Shown: positions 1 to 13,770, numbered from the stretch's first letter. The stretch: 64,000 nt of DNA from Limonium bicolor (GCA_023374045.1 CM041779.1:271036062-271100061), one strand, 5' to 3'. The notes: a model not told the origin generated them from the letters alone. Numbers and translations are program-made.

Positions 1-3000
1 ACATACATTTTCTTTACTTAGGTATGGCGGCCTCATATAGGACCGATCACACCTTGCACAATTTCCCCCTAGCTCCAATAATGATGAGGTAGGTAAGCCT
101 TGGTTAAGCTTGTGGGTGGTTATAATTCAAGGAGGAAAAACAACCGTAACATAACAAATAGGGAGTTGAAACGAACTTAGGCATCAACACCCTACCAACA
201 TTACACATGATTTCCCCCTACCCGATTGGAAGTTGGGTAGGTAAGCTTTGGCTAAGCTAATGGGAGGTCGAAATCCAATGAAGGAAAACAACCCTAACAT
301 AACAGGATGGGAGTTAATTCACATATATACATCAACTCCCAAACAATACGCGCGACCGGAACGACCGGATTCCTCACCATACATAACATATACTTATTAG
401 TTAAAGGTTCCTTTATGGAACTCATCACATACATACATCACATAGTGTTACTAACTCTGTTAGACCATACGGGGAGTAACATCCCTTTTTAACACACATG
501 GATAACTGTATCCGATAGCAACAACACTCAAAACAAGGTCACATACATCACACATAGTCACAACATACACAAACGCACGGATAGCCGTAGTTAGAACGTT
601 CCCGTGGGTTGGGACGTTTATTCCGAATACCGATCTCTTATGTGAACCTAGGGTCGGTTAACTATTATTTAACACATAACTAGGGTTAAGCGGTATCGGA
701 ATTAATTACGCCACAATAATGAATTACTATAAACTCATTTCATGCTTTATCTTGCAAGGTGGCAAACACACAGAAAAACACATTGGCATACAAGCCGGTG
801 TAATCCGGTAGGACACAGGTTGCAAGAGAACCATACCTTACACCATGGGTTACTCTGCCGTGTTCCCGAGGGTTCACTCCAGCGCGTCATCTCGCGCTCC
901 CCGGATAGTTTTTGAACAACTGGTAATATTTAAAATGTTTTATTAACAACAAAGTCTTACGGTATGTAAGCTTCTATTACTTCTACTTACTCGTTACCCC
1001 GTTATCCCGGTGTACTTAATGTTCTTATACTCTCAACTTGCTTGGTTACTTTTACACTTGTTTTAATACTCATATACTTACTTTCTTACCTTTATTATTT
1101 CAATTGTAGTGTACTACCACATACATATGCATATATGTGTATAGGCATATATATATATATACATATGATTATTATAATCATATAGTAAAAACATTTCTTT
1201 TTTTTTTTGACTCGACCGGACTTGCGACCGACCTTGCAAGTCCGGTCCATTCCAGTAGCTACCAGTACGGGAAATTTTCTGGCTCGACCGAACTTGCAAG
1301 TCCGGTCGCAAGTTCGGTCCATTCCAGTAGCTTGCATTACGGGAATTTTTCTGGCCGACCGAACATGTATGTCCGGTCGCAAGTCCGGTCGATTCCAGAA
1401 GGTTTCCCGTCTTTGTAAATCTGGGCTCGACCGAACTTGCAAGTCCGGTCGCAAGTCCGGTCCGGCCCAGTACTCAGTTTTAAAATCTGTTTTCAGTCCT
1501 CTCTTTACCCATTCTTCCCCAATTTCCTACACTTAATCCCACATAGTTTAACACTACTAGGCCCTCAAAACTGCCTTGGTTCATCCCCCCAATACCTTAC
1601 TTACTCATTTCTAAATCCCTATACACAATTTTTCCTCACTCCTTTCAAACACTTTACAGTTTTGTTACTTTTAGCTACGAGATTTATAACTCAATCCTCA
1701 CTCTCCAATTACCAATCCATGGTCCCTTACCCATCTCTACTACTCCCATACATACCTTGGTTCTCCCATGCACCAAGTCCTCTTTAATGCACAGTTCTAC
1801 CAAAATTTTGCCATAGCTCACCTATATTCTTACTTATCCACACCATATCTTTCTCCTCAGCTTCATCCCCTATTCTAGCCAACCACAAGGGTTCTAACAG
1901 CACATAACAAATCCTCAAACTTAAACATTTGGCTCTTAGCCCTCAACTCAACTATCAATTCACACACCTCTCCAACCCAACTAAACACATTACACACAGA
2001 TTTATCCACAATTTGGTTCATTAATTTGTTTACCCATCCCACACACTTAAACAATTATAGACAAGGTTTAAGGTGAATTTCTTACCTTAATTTCACAAGT
2101 CTCTCCAATTCTCCACTTGCTCCTCATCTCCTCAAAATCGGTCAAAGAGGGAATGGAGTTTCAAACTCCATCCCAACATTCAAAACACAAAAACTACTTA
2201 ATTAATTATCTAAACCCTTGGAATCTCTCAATTCAATAAAAGGGCTAGAACACAAGTTAGGGTTTACCTTTTTGAAGTTTATAAAGATAACTCTCACCCT
2301 TGAATCAAGAAGGAAATTACTCCACACCATTGATAGGGCAATTTGGAGCTCAAGAACAAGAAGGAAAACAAGGTATCAAAAATTGAAAAATCGATTACAC
2401 CATGAGATGAAGGAAATATGACTTTTCTTGGAAATTTTTACCTTGAAGGAAGAGAGACTCCAAGCTTCACATTGGTGCCATTTTTCCTTCTCAAATGGGG
2501 AAAACCCATGGAGGTCAACTTCATTATTTTCGGATTTTGAAAAGAGGGAAGCGTAAGCTTGGAGAGAGGATCGCAAATATGTAGTTTATTTTTGTGATTT
2601 AAGCTTGGAGCTAGCTTGGACAAGGAGGAGAAGTGGAGGAGCCATGGGCTCCATTGTCGTTCTGCACAGCGAGAGGGAGGAGAAAAAACGATGGGAGAAG
2701 AAGAGAGGAAAGAGAGAACGGAAAAGAAAAAAGGAGGAGAGAGTGTGGGTGGGGGTATAAGTTACTTTTATTTATTGCTTTTTGACTATTTCCTAGCTAA
2801 ACTAGTCAAGAGTGTGAGGGAGCTAATTAACATATTAAAACTGCCCCCTTACAGTACACATGCTGGAGCTTTTTCATTTTTTACAGAAACGCTCGTTTAT
2901 TTACCCGTGTTGAGCCTATTCACTAACCGGGACCGTTTTCCCCCGGAATTTTCTCATCCTTTAATTTAATGGTTATTAAACTCCCATTAATGTTTAATTA

Positions 3001-3365
3001 TTGTACATAATCAACTATTATTTTTACGGGGTCATTTAACTGTTTAAAGTCACGTTTTCGGATTTTCTCGAAAAACGCGCTTTAAGACTCGTTAGCGTTT
3101 TAACGCATTGTTTGGATCCGTTTTCTTCTTGAATTTTTTCCCACATGTTCTTAATGTGTAATTAAGGTATAAAATATTATTATAACCCTAATGAAGGTTA
3201 TTTACCTCCTAAATAATTAAATACGCGTTTTCACGTTTTGTGACTTTTACGCATTTTCTTTTTTCTTTTGGTTTTCATTTGTTCACCAATGATCTTAAGG
3301 ACTTAATCACCTTAGAAAATTATAATTATGTAATTAATTAACACATTAAGGTTTGGGGTATTTCA
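1..3365 (-). repeat. Long Ty3/gypsy-type LTR, minus strand, cut by window start
   Basis: Read on the minus strand, this begins at 3365 with TGAAATACCCC, the same terminus as the plus-strand LTRs at 9858 and 23635. The block around 3000-3130 is clearly homologous to 23870-23980. The part at 540-960 is the reverse complement of about 18240-18560 inside the plus-strand LTR at 9858. A pyrimidine-rich stretch (2620-2740 read on minus) followed by CCTTCAAGGTAAAA (about 2450) looks like a transcript start with a leader intron donor; the other long LTR has the same arrangement. No polypurine tract precedes 3365, so this is a solo or 5' LTR, or is flanked by other debris. The 3' end lies outside the window. 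No gene is present. Confidence 0.6.
1226..1450. repeat. Four 22-bp palindromes spaced 59-72 bp inside the LTR
   Basis: Near-perfect palindromes begin at 1226, 1285, 1357 and 1428 (spacing 59, 72, 71). Their form is GACCGAACTTGCAAGTCCGG followed by TC, with small changes between copies. Half-copies (GCAAGTTCGGTC and similar) lie right after some of them. The array sits about 1.9-2.1 kb into the LTR in the LTR's own sense, roughly the same place as the array at 17743-17968 in the other long LTR. It makes spurious Arg/Ser/Pro-rich reading frames on both strands. Confidence 0.8.
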
Positions 3366-6300
3366 TTGTTAGTCACGTGGGTGACTAACGGCATTGTATC
3401 ACCCCCGGTAGTATTTGAATTCCGCTGCTTGAGTATTGATAATTGAGACATTAGGAGAGAATGACTGGATTACCGGTAGGGGTGCTCTGATGGTCTAAAT
3501 ACAAAGTTTAGGAAAATACCGAGTTAGGAATTAGAGACTTAGGGCTAAGGGTTGAGTGTTAGTGTGCGAGGAACGCTAGTTAGGAACTTCCGTGTGAACC
3601 GAAAACCTACAATAACCAGTCCCGCCCTCCGCAACCCCCAGTATTAAGTTGGGAGAAGAACGCCAGAGAGATGGAAAGACCTCCCATACTCGAGAAACCC
3701 GATCTGGCAGTTGCAAAATAAACCTTATAAGAGAAAGAACCTGTCATACGGTAGATTCCGAGAACCGGAAATCCCGAAGACAGTTCCCATTTGAATGACA
3801 ATAACCGCACCTATTGGCGGTAGATTGAAGATCCTAACTATATGATAATGAAATTTACGGCACCATGGGGCGACATGCTTCGTAGTTGCGAGAACCATAC
3901 GCAGCCGACAAGAAGGGAAGCACAACTACGCAATGAAGTGGAAAAGCGGTGTAACAAAACCCGAGACAAGAGAGTCTACGGACTGCAAACGTTTGATAAT
4001 ACCACCAATGGTATACTAACCGACTAAGGAATTAGTCAAGGTTGGATAACTCCAAACCTACAATGCCAAAAGGGTAGTAATACCCGAATAACTTAGTTCA
4101 GACAACTACGGGAGCATTCATAGAACATACACCAACAGGACTACGACGTAGTTCCTAAGGCTAAGTCAAACCTCGGTAACCACAATAAAAGTGTGGGAAT
4201 GAGCAACGAAGTAAGGTACATGGAGTACCTTACGGATCGGGAAAGCACACGAATTAACGACAACCTTGTCAAGAACGCTGAGAAGCTACTCAGGAAATTG
4301 ATCACTAAGATCAAAAGATTGATGGAAGAGCTAATAAAACCACCAAATACGGATGGGAACAATACCGTAACCGGTATATGCTACCTTGAAAACCGACCTA
4401 CCCGCGCACTTGCCAGGGCAAGTGCAGCAACCAAAGGGCCATTTTGAAAATTTTGATGACCAACAAGTACTTACTAAAGTACCACCATGATGATTGAAGC
4501 AAATATAGGATCACCAATCCTAAGAATTTGAAGAACGAAACCTCGGAAAGGCCTAACGGCCCGACCGTGTGTTAAGAACATACCAGTCAGCGAGAAGCTG
4601 GACTTGGTCAAGACCTTAGACATGGCAACGCCATGAAGATTTTTCTTTCAACTCAAGACCTTTCTAACAAACCCAAAATTTTTCTTTCAAACACAAACTT
4701 TTCTTTAAAACCTCAATTTTTTAAACCAAACCAGAGAATCAAGGTAAGCTATCATAAAATTATACAAAAGGAGTTGACAATGGAATACTTCACCTAGGCA
4801 TGTGAGAAGCACTACGAGTGTACCAAAAACGGGATGTGGGACAACCGCACTCCGAAGGAGCTTACGGGCCTGACAGACCATTGTGAGTTAGTCGGGTAAG
4901 TGGTAACGTACCAATAAGGTACCCCACGTATGTATACAAGTAGTGTACGAAACACGGGAAGTAGTTGACTCCGTTCTACGGACTATAAGGTAAATTCAAA
5001 CCGAAACAGTTGGATAACTCGAACAATCAAAGGAACCAAATAAGCTTACAAGCTAAATGAGTCAAGAACTCACTCCAGGAGGATGATTAAGAGTTAGGAA
5101 GTGCGAGAAACACTAGTAATTGAGTAAAGACATTGGATATGTCTCAAGGATATTGAAGCAAGTACATGTAGCTGGAATGGAAACCCAGCCTAAACATAAT
5201 AAGGTAATGCCTAGCGGGAACGCATTAATGTTCAATGAACAGGGTAAATACCCAGAGTGTTCTTATAAGGTACCGGAGAATACCAATCATCGCCGAAGAG
5301 GATATCTAACCAGTCAAAGACATAAGAGAAGTACCCATGGTCTACCCTAAGAACGGGAGACGCTATAACCCTAAATGGGACAATTTGAAATCCAGAATGC
5401 AATACGGAGTAAACCGAACATACCCCTAAGTTAGCCAAAGGTAATGGCGTAACTTGATAACACCCAGGAGCAATCCAAGGAGGGTGTCAAATTAAATGTC
5501 GTGATGAGAACACACAAGAATTAGAACAAACACTCGGTTAGAACACCGAAGGGATCCCACTCACTAGGGGGTACCTTAAATTAACAAATGGTAGATCTAT
5601 ATCAGAATACTTAAAGGGCCTCCAAGGAACGGAAGCGTGATGCGATGACCTTACCATGGAGCCCAATGTTACCTCTAAACCATTTGATGGTATACGGAGA
5701 AGTAATGCTTGTGAACAGCCTAAGATGAGCAGAGCTCTAGGCAATGTGGATAGTATGCCATAAACCTACTACAATACATAATCCAACGGTTGCAAAACCC
5801 ATTGTGAACCATATGGAGAGTTGCCAAGAACGACACTAGTGAAGACAGTTTAATAACTAATGAACGAGGATACCACTCGTTATCGTAGTACCGCGGCAGC
5901 AGTGACACGTTTCTTTCAGAACTACTAATGTAGTGCAACTTGAGCACACAATCACTGCCAAGCAACGCGAAATAAGCGGTTATATCAATTATTGGAAACC
6001 GAGGAGTAATCGGTTAAGAAGAAACACCGTAGGTGTATAACATAAAGGGTAAAGTCAATAACGCTCAAGGAGCTTAGAAACAGAATGAATATCATAGTCT
6101 ATAACAGCCAAGTAAATGGCGAGCCATTGTATCAATGGTAGGAATACATGAGCAGAAGCTAATGTAATAGCGGATGCCATAGAAACCAAGTTGTAAATAC
6201 ACACAAACATGGTGTGCATCAAGCGACCAGTGTACGTGAATAAGCACACAATGATATGGAGATGTTAAATAAGAGATGGTAGACAGACCGGGCAACAAGC

Positions 6301-6778
6301 TGGAAATCTGTACCATGTAATGAAATACCTCACAGAGGAGACAATGTCAATTCCTATTGCAATTGCATAAGGAACTAGAAGCATATCCTTAAAGGATCAA
6401 ACCGAAAGGTGAAGAATAAACTTCGGGTCAAGAGTACCCCATGGCTAAGCAATCAACCGTATTGGATACGGAAGGTGCACAAACACACCAATGAACATGG
6501 AACAAGCCAGTTAAACAAAAGCTTAGAAACAAACCGTGCGGCCTAAGGCCAAAGAAGCACGAAGGGTGTAGAAAACACCAATAATCACAAGAAGTGAATT
6601 CCACTGGAATAAAAGCGGTAGGAAACCCATGAACATTGAGTAGACCGATGCATAGAAAATGCAAGGTCATACAAGTAAAGAACACTTGTACATAATCAGA
6701 TAAGTGGGCATCATTCAGAAGCCACCGACCACAAAGGAAGCACTACATGCTAAGTAGTGGCTCAACCTCAACCGACAA
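3366..6778. other. Degenerate LTR-retrotransposon-derived DNA, no intact gene
   Basis: The first ~70 bp (CACGTGGGTG, then TAACGGC and TTCCGCTGC) resemble 19760-19845, the tail of the plus-strand LTR, so the minus LTR at 3365 probably abuts another LTR tail. The rest is purine-rich on plus and reads like heavily mutated retroelement interior. For example, a stop-broken frame starts at about 4780 (ATGGAATACTTC). No reverse transcriptase, integrase or gag motif could be recognised on either strand, and all reading frames are short. An internal or non-autonomous region of the surrounding gypsy-like elements is likely. Confidence 0.35.
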
Positions 6779-9700
6779 TGTAACGCCCTACTTACAATAA
6801 ATACAGCGGAATATAAAATCTCTACTGTCGTTTACAGACCATCGGGTTCCAAACACCCGGCACCAAACCTCACCAATTACAACTTATAAAATTACAAAAG
6901 CTACAGTCTGAACTCGAGAAAAACACATAACATAACTACTAGTAAAATAGAATAACTCTCCACAATTCCTAATTCCCATCCCAATCACTCATGCTCTTCG
7001 TGGCCACCTGTATAAAAAATTTATACCTGCAAGATGAAACCAAGCAACCCACCCCGGGAGGGGTGAGTCAGTTCCCTGGAATGGAACTGGTACAACTCTC
7101 CAAAACAAAAGTTTAAAACGAAACTCTTGAAATAAACAATAACTTGAAGTCAAAAGCTTAAAATAAAAGTAGAAGAACAAGGCACATCGAAATCACCAAG
7201 TCCAAGGTAACAAGTCAAAGGATAGAGGTAAATAACAAAAAAGTAAAGTTAGTCAATCCAAAGTCACACCATGAGTTAGTGAACATCCCAAAGCTTTAGT
7301 TAGAACCAATTCCAGTTAAGAAGAGAAAGACTAGATAGTCACAAAGGACTAGGAATGAAAAGATAGATCCAAGAACCCATAGCTCAAGAGTGGAATAAAA
7401 CCAATTGGGAGAGATGGCCCCCACCGCCAGATATAAATGTCCATATGGACGAGGGATATACAGCCCCCTGTTGTCAGATTTAAATGTCCTGGTGGACGAG
7501 GGATATACAACCCCCTGCTGTCAAATATAAATGTCCTTGTGGACGAGGGATATACAGCCCCCTGCTATTAGATATAAATGCCCCTATGGGCGAGGGATAT
7601 ACAGCCCCCTGCTGTTACCATTGAAGACGCGCGCACGTCGAAACCTCAAGAACCAGCTCATGGATGAAACGATATCCAGAGTCAAAAGAAGAATTTACCA
7701 AAATTGACCTTTTCCAAATTTCCACCAGATCACTAACTACCCAGAGCAATACCAAAACACTCAGTCCTACAGAGTGCAGAAGCGTAAACCCTAAGCAGTC
7801 AATGTCTAATGGAACAACCAAAAAGAAGGAACCAATACCCAAGTGAGTTTCACATTCAAGGCTCAGTTAGTCACACAAGCTGAGTTAGTCACACAACCAT
7901 TTCCTTTTAGAAATTCCTCTTAAACTCAGTTAGCGTTTCTCGAAAACGTCTCATAAGTCAATCAGCAAAAGTATCAGAGTACGAGAAATCGTACCTGGTC
8001 AACGCTGTAGCAGTTCTAGTAAACTCGTGCAAACATTCAACAATTCTCTGAGGAACATTGAAGATAATTTACTATCAATAACATGTACCCTAAGTTAAAC
8101 TTAAATAAATTCCTCTCTCTTATTTCCAAATCTCAATTATCTTATAAGCCCTCGCTTAAATGTTATGTATAACCTTTGACTTACTTTAGAAGGTTGTATA
8201 GCCCAAGGTTGTAGGATCAAGGAATGTATTTTATTAACACCTGCTAACTGTCTACTCCTATCCACTTAATTCATATTTAACCACAATCCTCACAATCAAA
8301 ACTTTTGAGACCTTTATATCATAAATGTGTTTATATAATATAATTAAATCTAAGAATTTCAATAATAATCTTAAGCTCAATACCTTTATTCTTAATTTAT
8401 AATAAACATTATATTATGATCTATGATGGATTCATCTCAGAATACTATACTATTATCTCACAATGAAAAGATTATATACTTAAACAATATCTACTAGATA
8501 ACCCACTATGATTAAGTCTTTCCCCTTAACTTAATTAAGATCTACATCTTGTATATTGGAATCGTAGGGTTGTAGATGCGTTTTAGTAAAACTTAATTGA
8601 ACTGCTAAACTCAATTATCTCATCTTTAGTTCAGAATGACTTTTAATTGCAACCATCTAATAAACTTGTCATAAGATGTTAAATAGCTTCTCATCCTGAA
8701 TAACTATACTATAGTTAACTTAGTTTTAACGAATTAACCCTACATTTAGTATTCACAAGGTATATTATATGTTTTATTATTACCTATACAATAAGGTGTT
8801 TAGTATAACCTTTTATGTATCCTTACTTACATTTAATTTCCTAAATGTTTTATTTTTACACATTCTCTCTATAGACTATGTATAATCATTTGTACTAAAC
8901 TTCATTAAACTTAAGCCTTAAATACGGTTTAAATTGTTTTACAAAACCTAAGGTTTCAAAGGAATAACTTAATAAATTAATTTCCTTTATTGTATTCAGG
9001 ATGGACAATATATCTACATAGAGTAGAATTTATCAAAGAATTAAATTCTGGTTCGTAAGTGAAATTGTTAATTATTTAATAAGATAATCTGTTATGAAAA
9101 TTCTCATATTTTATATTCAAATAACCTATCATTATTTCCCATTACCGCAAAGTATATCAATATAATATCTTATGTAACTTAGTTTTATCTAATAAAAGGT
9201 TCAAAGGTTTTAAGTATCAAATTCCTATTCATAAACCTTCTATAAATTCTAACTACTAAATACCTCACTTAATTGTAAACCCACATCCTAAATATTGGTA
9301 ATAAATGTATTTTATATGGCTTATCTAATTCTAAGAACCTTAGGGATAATTATTTAGATAAATTTCCAAATCATAGTTTAATATAGATTATATCTTAATC
9401 CTTTTAATGATTTTATCTTAAAACATTAAGTTATATTTCAATACCATAAATGTTAAGAAACGATTAAATCTAGACTTACTAATCCACCTCACATTTAGAT
9501 GTAAAAGTATTTTATTTATTTTATTATTGTTTATATATTAAGAACATTTAGATGTAAAAGTATTACATTTATTTATTATCAAATAGAATAAGATCTATTG
9601 TGTAACATTTTATGTAATCCAATTACAAATATTCCTAAATTTTAACTTATAAATTTCGTAACCCAATTATAGATTTATATTGCGGTCATTGACTAAATAT

Positions 9701-9857
9701 ATACATGTATTTAAATAGGATTTATAAAATTCCTAGAAATTCAAAGGTAACTCAAACTCAATTTCATAACCATAAATTAATACCACCCCATATAATATTC
9801 TTTTATTAGTATTACGTATAGGTTTAGTTTAACTTATTAATTCCTTCAATTAGTTGC
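6779..9857 (-). repeat. 3' part of a second minus-strand LTR of the same superfamily
   Basis: At 6779 the plus strand reads TGTAACGCCC, followed by CAGCGGAA. Read on minus this is an LTR tail, TTCCGCTG...GGGCGTTACA, matching the tail of the plus-strand LTR at 19840-19879. A probable intron acceptor (minus, TTTTTTATACAG about 7010) also parallels the TTTCAG at 19515-19521 there. The array of 47-bp repeats lies at 7421-7616. From about 8050 to 9857 the sequence is AT-rich with no recognisable content. The LTR's 5' end is missing, presumably lost where the plus-strand LTR at 9858 begins. Confidence 0.45.
7421..7616 (+). repeat. 47-bp tandem repeat, about four copies
   Basis: The phrase GAGGGATATACAGCCCCCTG recurs at 7451, 7498, 7545 and 7592, exactly 47 bp apart. 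Between anchors each unit carries ATAAATGTCC plus a short inverted repeat (for example GTCCATATGGAC). It lies inside an LTR-derived region and is not a CRISPR array, because units abut with no unique spacers. Confidence 0.85.
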
Positions 9858-11411
9858 TGAAATACCCCAAACCTTGATATGTTGTTTAAATACTAAACTA
9901 TGATATTTAAAGGCTAAAAAGTGCCTTAGAAACATCAGTGTACAATTTAAACCATGGTGAGAACAATAAAGTACCATAAATACAGTTTGAGCAAAAACAT
10001 GCTCTAAACTTGGAAGTGAACTTGGTTGGGACCCAACGAGCCTACCAAGACTTAGTGATATTCAATTATGATTTAATAAGGCTAATTAAGTCCTTAGGAA
10101 ACCTTGGTAGACAATTAAACCAAATAAAACACAAATAAATACCTTAAAGTCAATATGGGCAAAAATGTGCTCTAAGCTTGGGATAAATTTGTATAAGACC
10201 TAAAGGTCATACCTATACCTTATAAATATGTTAATGAACATATTAAACCAATTACCAAAGAAACCCAAGCTTGAAAACAAGTTAAAACACAAAATGTGCT
10301 TTAAGGAGTCTTAAAGCACATTTTTGAAAAATTGTCTTGTAAATGAGTTTTGAATGGCTAAATGTCCATCATTACTCTTTAATTAACATGTGTACTACTT
10401 AGTATCACATTTGGAAGTCCAAATCAATGGGAAATCAAAAATTTCACAAATATGTGCCTTGTTTTGTGAATAGTAACCAAAATATGCTAGTTTATGACAT
10501 AAGTCAATATAAGTAAGTTAGTTGGTCAACAAAGACCATGATATGCCCTATTATGTAAAGGGGGCCGATTTTTCATGTGTGACTCACCACACTTGACCAA
10601 TCAAATAAACAAGAAAAGTAATAAAGCATGGTTACTATTTACTTTTAGCATAAATATCTCCAAAAGCAAGCTTCCTCCTCCTTCCTTCCTTCCTTCCTTC
10701 ATTTCACACGGTCTCCAACCTCTCTTCTCCCTTCTCATTCTCGGTTTGCTACATCCCACACAACTACTCCATCTTTGAATGCTTGTAATTCCTAGCTCCA
10801 TATACCAAATCAAATTCTAAGACCATATTTGTCTTAGTTAGGCCAAGCTCTACACTTCTCTCTTTTCAAGTCTTCAAGAACTCCATTTCGGTGCCATGAA
10901 GATTCACATTGTTGGAGCTTGAGCTCACCTTTTCATGCCTTGTCATTCTCCTTTGCTTCAAGGTAAGGAAAGTCAAAGAAAATCAATGTTTCCTCTTGTT
11001 TTAGTGTGTGGCCAAAATCACCACTTATGGTGCCTTCATCTTGCTTGTTCTAGCTTCATTCCAATCATTCAAGGGCTTGGTGGAGTCCTCTCTTGATGCT
11101 TAATCAAGCTCTCCTTTGTTTCCAAGGTAAAACAACTATCCTAATGTGTTAAGACAATATATATATATAACCTAGGGTTTACAATGAGTTTAAGCATGAA
11201 GCTTGAATACTCATTACCTTGCTTGTACATTGATTAGAAGTTTGACAAGCAATCAAAGCCTTGCCGGTTTTCTACCAAAGAAGGAGCAAGGGGTTACAAT
11301 GAAAAATTTGTGAAGAAGAAGAGGTAAACAAACTATCTAAATGTAGTTTAAATGCCTTAGGAAAAATGAGCTTGATTTGCTTAATAAAATACCTAAGGAG
11401 CCAATGGGAAA

Positions 11412-12636
11412 TGTTGGAGTATGAAGATGTTGCTGAGATAGTCAACCAGATCAAACGAGTCAATCACACTTCTCAAAACAAGACAGAGTCTGTCAACCTT
11501 GAAAGATCGAATGAGTCTCTGTCCTTACCGAAAGAGCGAGAGAGTCCATCCATGTGAATTCATCAATCAGTAACGAAATTCAAGGAGCAACGTCCACTAA
11601 AACATAACAGTCATCAACTATCATCCTTGGGCCGAAATTCATGCAAAATGTGAGAAAAATCCAAAGCCTTGACTTTCTGGTAATTCGAGAAGTCTGTCGG
11701 TCAGTTGCGAAAATTAAGGAGCAAGTACAGCAACTACATTGACTTACAACGGTCATCAACGTTCAGACTTGACCAAAATTCTCTCAACATGGCACTAATC
11801 AGAAGACTTGGCTTCAGCTTCCGAAATATGGCTCCAGCTTCCGAAATTCAAGGAAAGAGTCATTGGTTCCTGAAATTTCGGAACTGACAGAGTCAGTCTA
11901 CTACATCAGACGTGAAAGTCATAATTGAACGTTGCCAAGTCGTCCAATGGATTGGTAATTGTCCGAAAATTAAGGGCAAGGCTTAGCAACGTTCATAAAG
12001 AAGTTAGGACCGATTTTAAGCAACTACAACGTTCAGATGGCAGAAATTCGGAAGCAGACTCCCTCACCGGCTCCACTATATAAGAGAGTATTTCATTTCT
12101 CATTGCAGCTTTCCAAGAGAATCATTCAGCATTTGTTTAGAGAAAGCTTTGCCTATTTTAGAGAGAGAAAAAGAGAGAGAATACTAGATTCGTTTGTGCA
12201 TATCGATAGAGTCTTTCTAGGTAGGACCTAGTTTTCACTACACTTATCATTGAGCTGATCAGAGATTGTATTGGGTGAGTGAGTGAAAACCACGAAGTAG
12301 ATCTCATCTACTGAGTGGGCATTATAAGTTGTTTTGTTTTGACCAGGAAATAAAATAACTTATATTGTGTATCCTGCTGAGTTCGACAGAGTCCTCCACC
12401 TTTCGAGTGTTAATCCATTTAGCTCCGCTAAGTCTATCTTACTTTACTACCTTGAGCAACTGCTTCCGCGCACTTAGTTCGACTAAGTGTTTCTACGTCT
12501 CAAGTGTTCTCACATACGAAGTTCGATTGAGTGCCTCTACATCACAGAGTGTTTCTTACTTTCAAAGACCGATTGAGTCAAACCAACTCTTAGACTCACA
12601 CCTTGAGTTGGTTTGAGTCAGCCACCCGATCCTACA
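11412..12636 (+). repeat. 5' LTR of the SIRE-like element
   Basis: Begins TGTTGGAGTATG and ends ATCCTACA. It is nearly identical to 15621-16855. TATATAAGAGAG at about 12077 is a good TATA box, so transcription probably starts near 12110. The 3' third repeats short CGA-rich phrases (AGTTCGACTAAGTG and variants). Confidence 0.93.
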
Positions 12637-12638
12637 TG

Positions 12639-12650
12639 TGGTATCAGAGC
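12639..12650 (+). other. Primer-binding site (initiator Met tRNA)
   Basis: TGGTATCAGAGC lies two bases after the LTR end and is the standard complement of the 3' end of plant initiator methionine tRNA, used to prime minus-strand DNA synthesis. Confidence 0.9.
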
Positions 12651-12681
12651 CTTGCTTAGGCTGACAGTCAATCAACGAGAA

Positions 12682-13764
12682 ATGGCAGCCGTCGGTTGGG
12701 GTGATTCAGACTCCGACGATCCAGACACAGAGTCCAGCGGCTTGGTATGTCTCATGGCACATGATACGACGGAGTCCATGATCCCCGACAATGAGGTAAC
12801 TCGTTCCCATCTTGAAACAGACCTTTATCGTATAACTCCTATGGGTTTTATGACTTTAATTGCTAAAATGGCTTCTGAAACTAACGCTCTTAAAGCTGAT
12901 CTTAACAGAAAAATCTCCGAGTTAAGTGAGGAACTTGAGATCTCAAAAAGTCTTATGTATGCTTTGAGAGATGAAGCTGAGGAACATAAGACTATTTCCT
13001 GCTCACTTAGATTGGATTTGCGAGACTCTCGGCGTCGTGTTGACTCCCTTAAAAAGGAGCTCGACAAAACCAAGAGTCTTACTGAATCCAACCAAAGGGA
13101 ACAGGAAGAGTCACTCACTCAGATTGACTCTCTCAAACATGACCTCACTGTTTTCGCTGACAAGTGTTGTTCTTTGCAGAATGAGCTAAATAGTTCAGAA
13201 TCTCAAGTTATCTCTCTAACCTCTTCTGTTGAGCAACTCTCTCGAAAATTGAAAGAAAAGGAACATGCACTCTCTCTCAAACCAGTCAATTTCATCAAAC
13301 AGGTCACTCCATCAGAATTGCCTGAGTGGGCCAACTCCAAGATCAAGGAAGTTAGTCAAGATCGTGATAATCTTCGAAAGGAAGTTGAAAAACTCTCCCA
13401 AGAGATAGTCAATATACGATCTGGAGTTGGATCCACTCAATCGAAGCCCAAGTGGCATAAAGGAAAATTCGATATCCCTAAAAATATGTCCAAATCCAAC
13501 AACAAACCCAAGCGCCAGCAACAAAAAGAAAATTTTGATTCTTGGTGGAAAGGACAGCAAAAATACGTCAATCTTCCTCCCACTAAGATTTGTGGTTATT
13601 GCGGGAGTCTTGGACATAGAGATAGTGCCTGTGAAAAGCTTCACAAGGATGTGTCATTTAATATCAAGCGACTCAATCTTATCCTTGAGGCACGAGAAAA
13701 GCTGAAAAAATCTGGTTCAAAAAGGGGACCCAAGTATATTTGGGTTCCCAAAAGTACCAAGTGA
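12682..13764 (+). CDS. gag: Gag polyprotein of the SIRE-like copia element
   Basis: Intact 360-residue ORF starting MAAVGWGDSDSD shortly after the primer site. An upstream in-frame ATG at 12613 lies within the LTR/primer region and is less likely. Residues about 60-250 are strongly heptad-like (leucine, lysine, glutamate and serine rich), predicting a long coiled coil. A CCHC zinc knuckle follows at residues 304-317 (C304, C307, H312, C317; CGYCGSLGHRDSAC). The C-terminus ends GPKYIWVPKSTK, a phrase typical of SIRE/Maximus copia elements. Family role: capsid assembly and RNA packaging. It is unusual that gag is intact while the following pol is largely deleted; a short non-coding gap and stop separate it from the protease remnant at 13771. 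Confidence 0.85.
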   Translation: MAAVGWGDSDSDDPDTESSGLVCLMAHDTTESMIPDNEVTRSHLETDLYRITPMGFMTLIAKMASETNALKADLNRKISELSEELEISKSLMYALRDEAEEHKTISCSLRLDLRDSRRRVDSLKKELDKTKSLTESNQREQEESLTQIDSLKHDLTVFADKCCSLQNELNSSESQVISLTSSVEQLSRKLKEKEHALSLKPVNFIKQVTPSELPEWANSKIKEVSQDRDNLRKEVEKLSQEIVNIRSGVGSTQSKPKWHKGKFDIPKNMSKSNNKPKRQQQKENFDSWWKGQQKYVNLPPTKICGYCGSLGHRDSACEKLHKDVSFNIKRLNLILEAREKLKKSGSKRGPKYIWVPKSTK

Positions 13765-13770
13765 TTTTTT

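Noticed and set aside
1095..1536. Overlapping Arg/Ser/Pro-rich reading frames on both strands
   Set aside because: They are produced by the palindrome array inside an LTR, have repetitive translations and no start context or family motif.
2616..2969. 117-codon Lys/Glu-rich plus frame
   Set aside because: It is the complement of the pyrimidine-rich leader of the minus LTR, with no motif and no conserved counterpart in the sister LTR.
7421..7616. Possible CRISPR-like array
   Set aside because: The 47-bp units abut as a plain tandem repeat with no unique spacers, and the DNA is plant nuclear.
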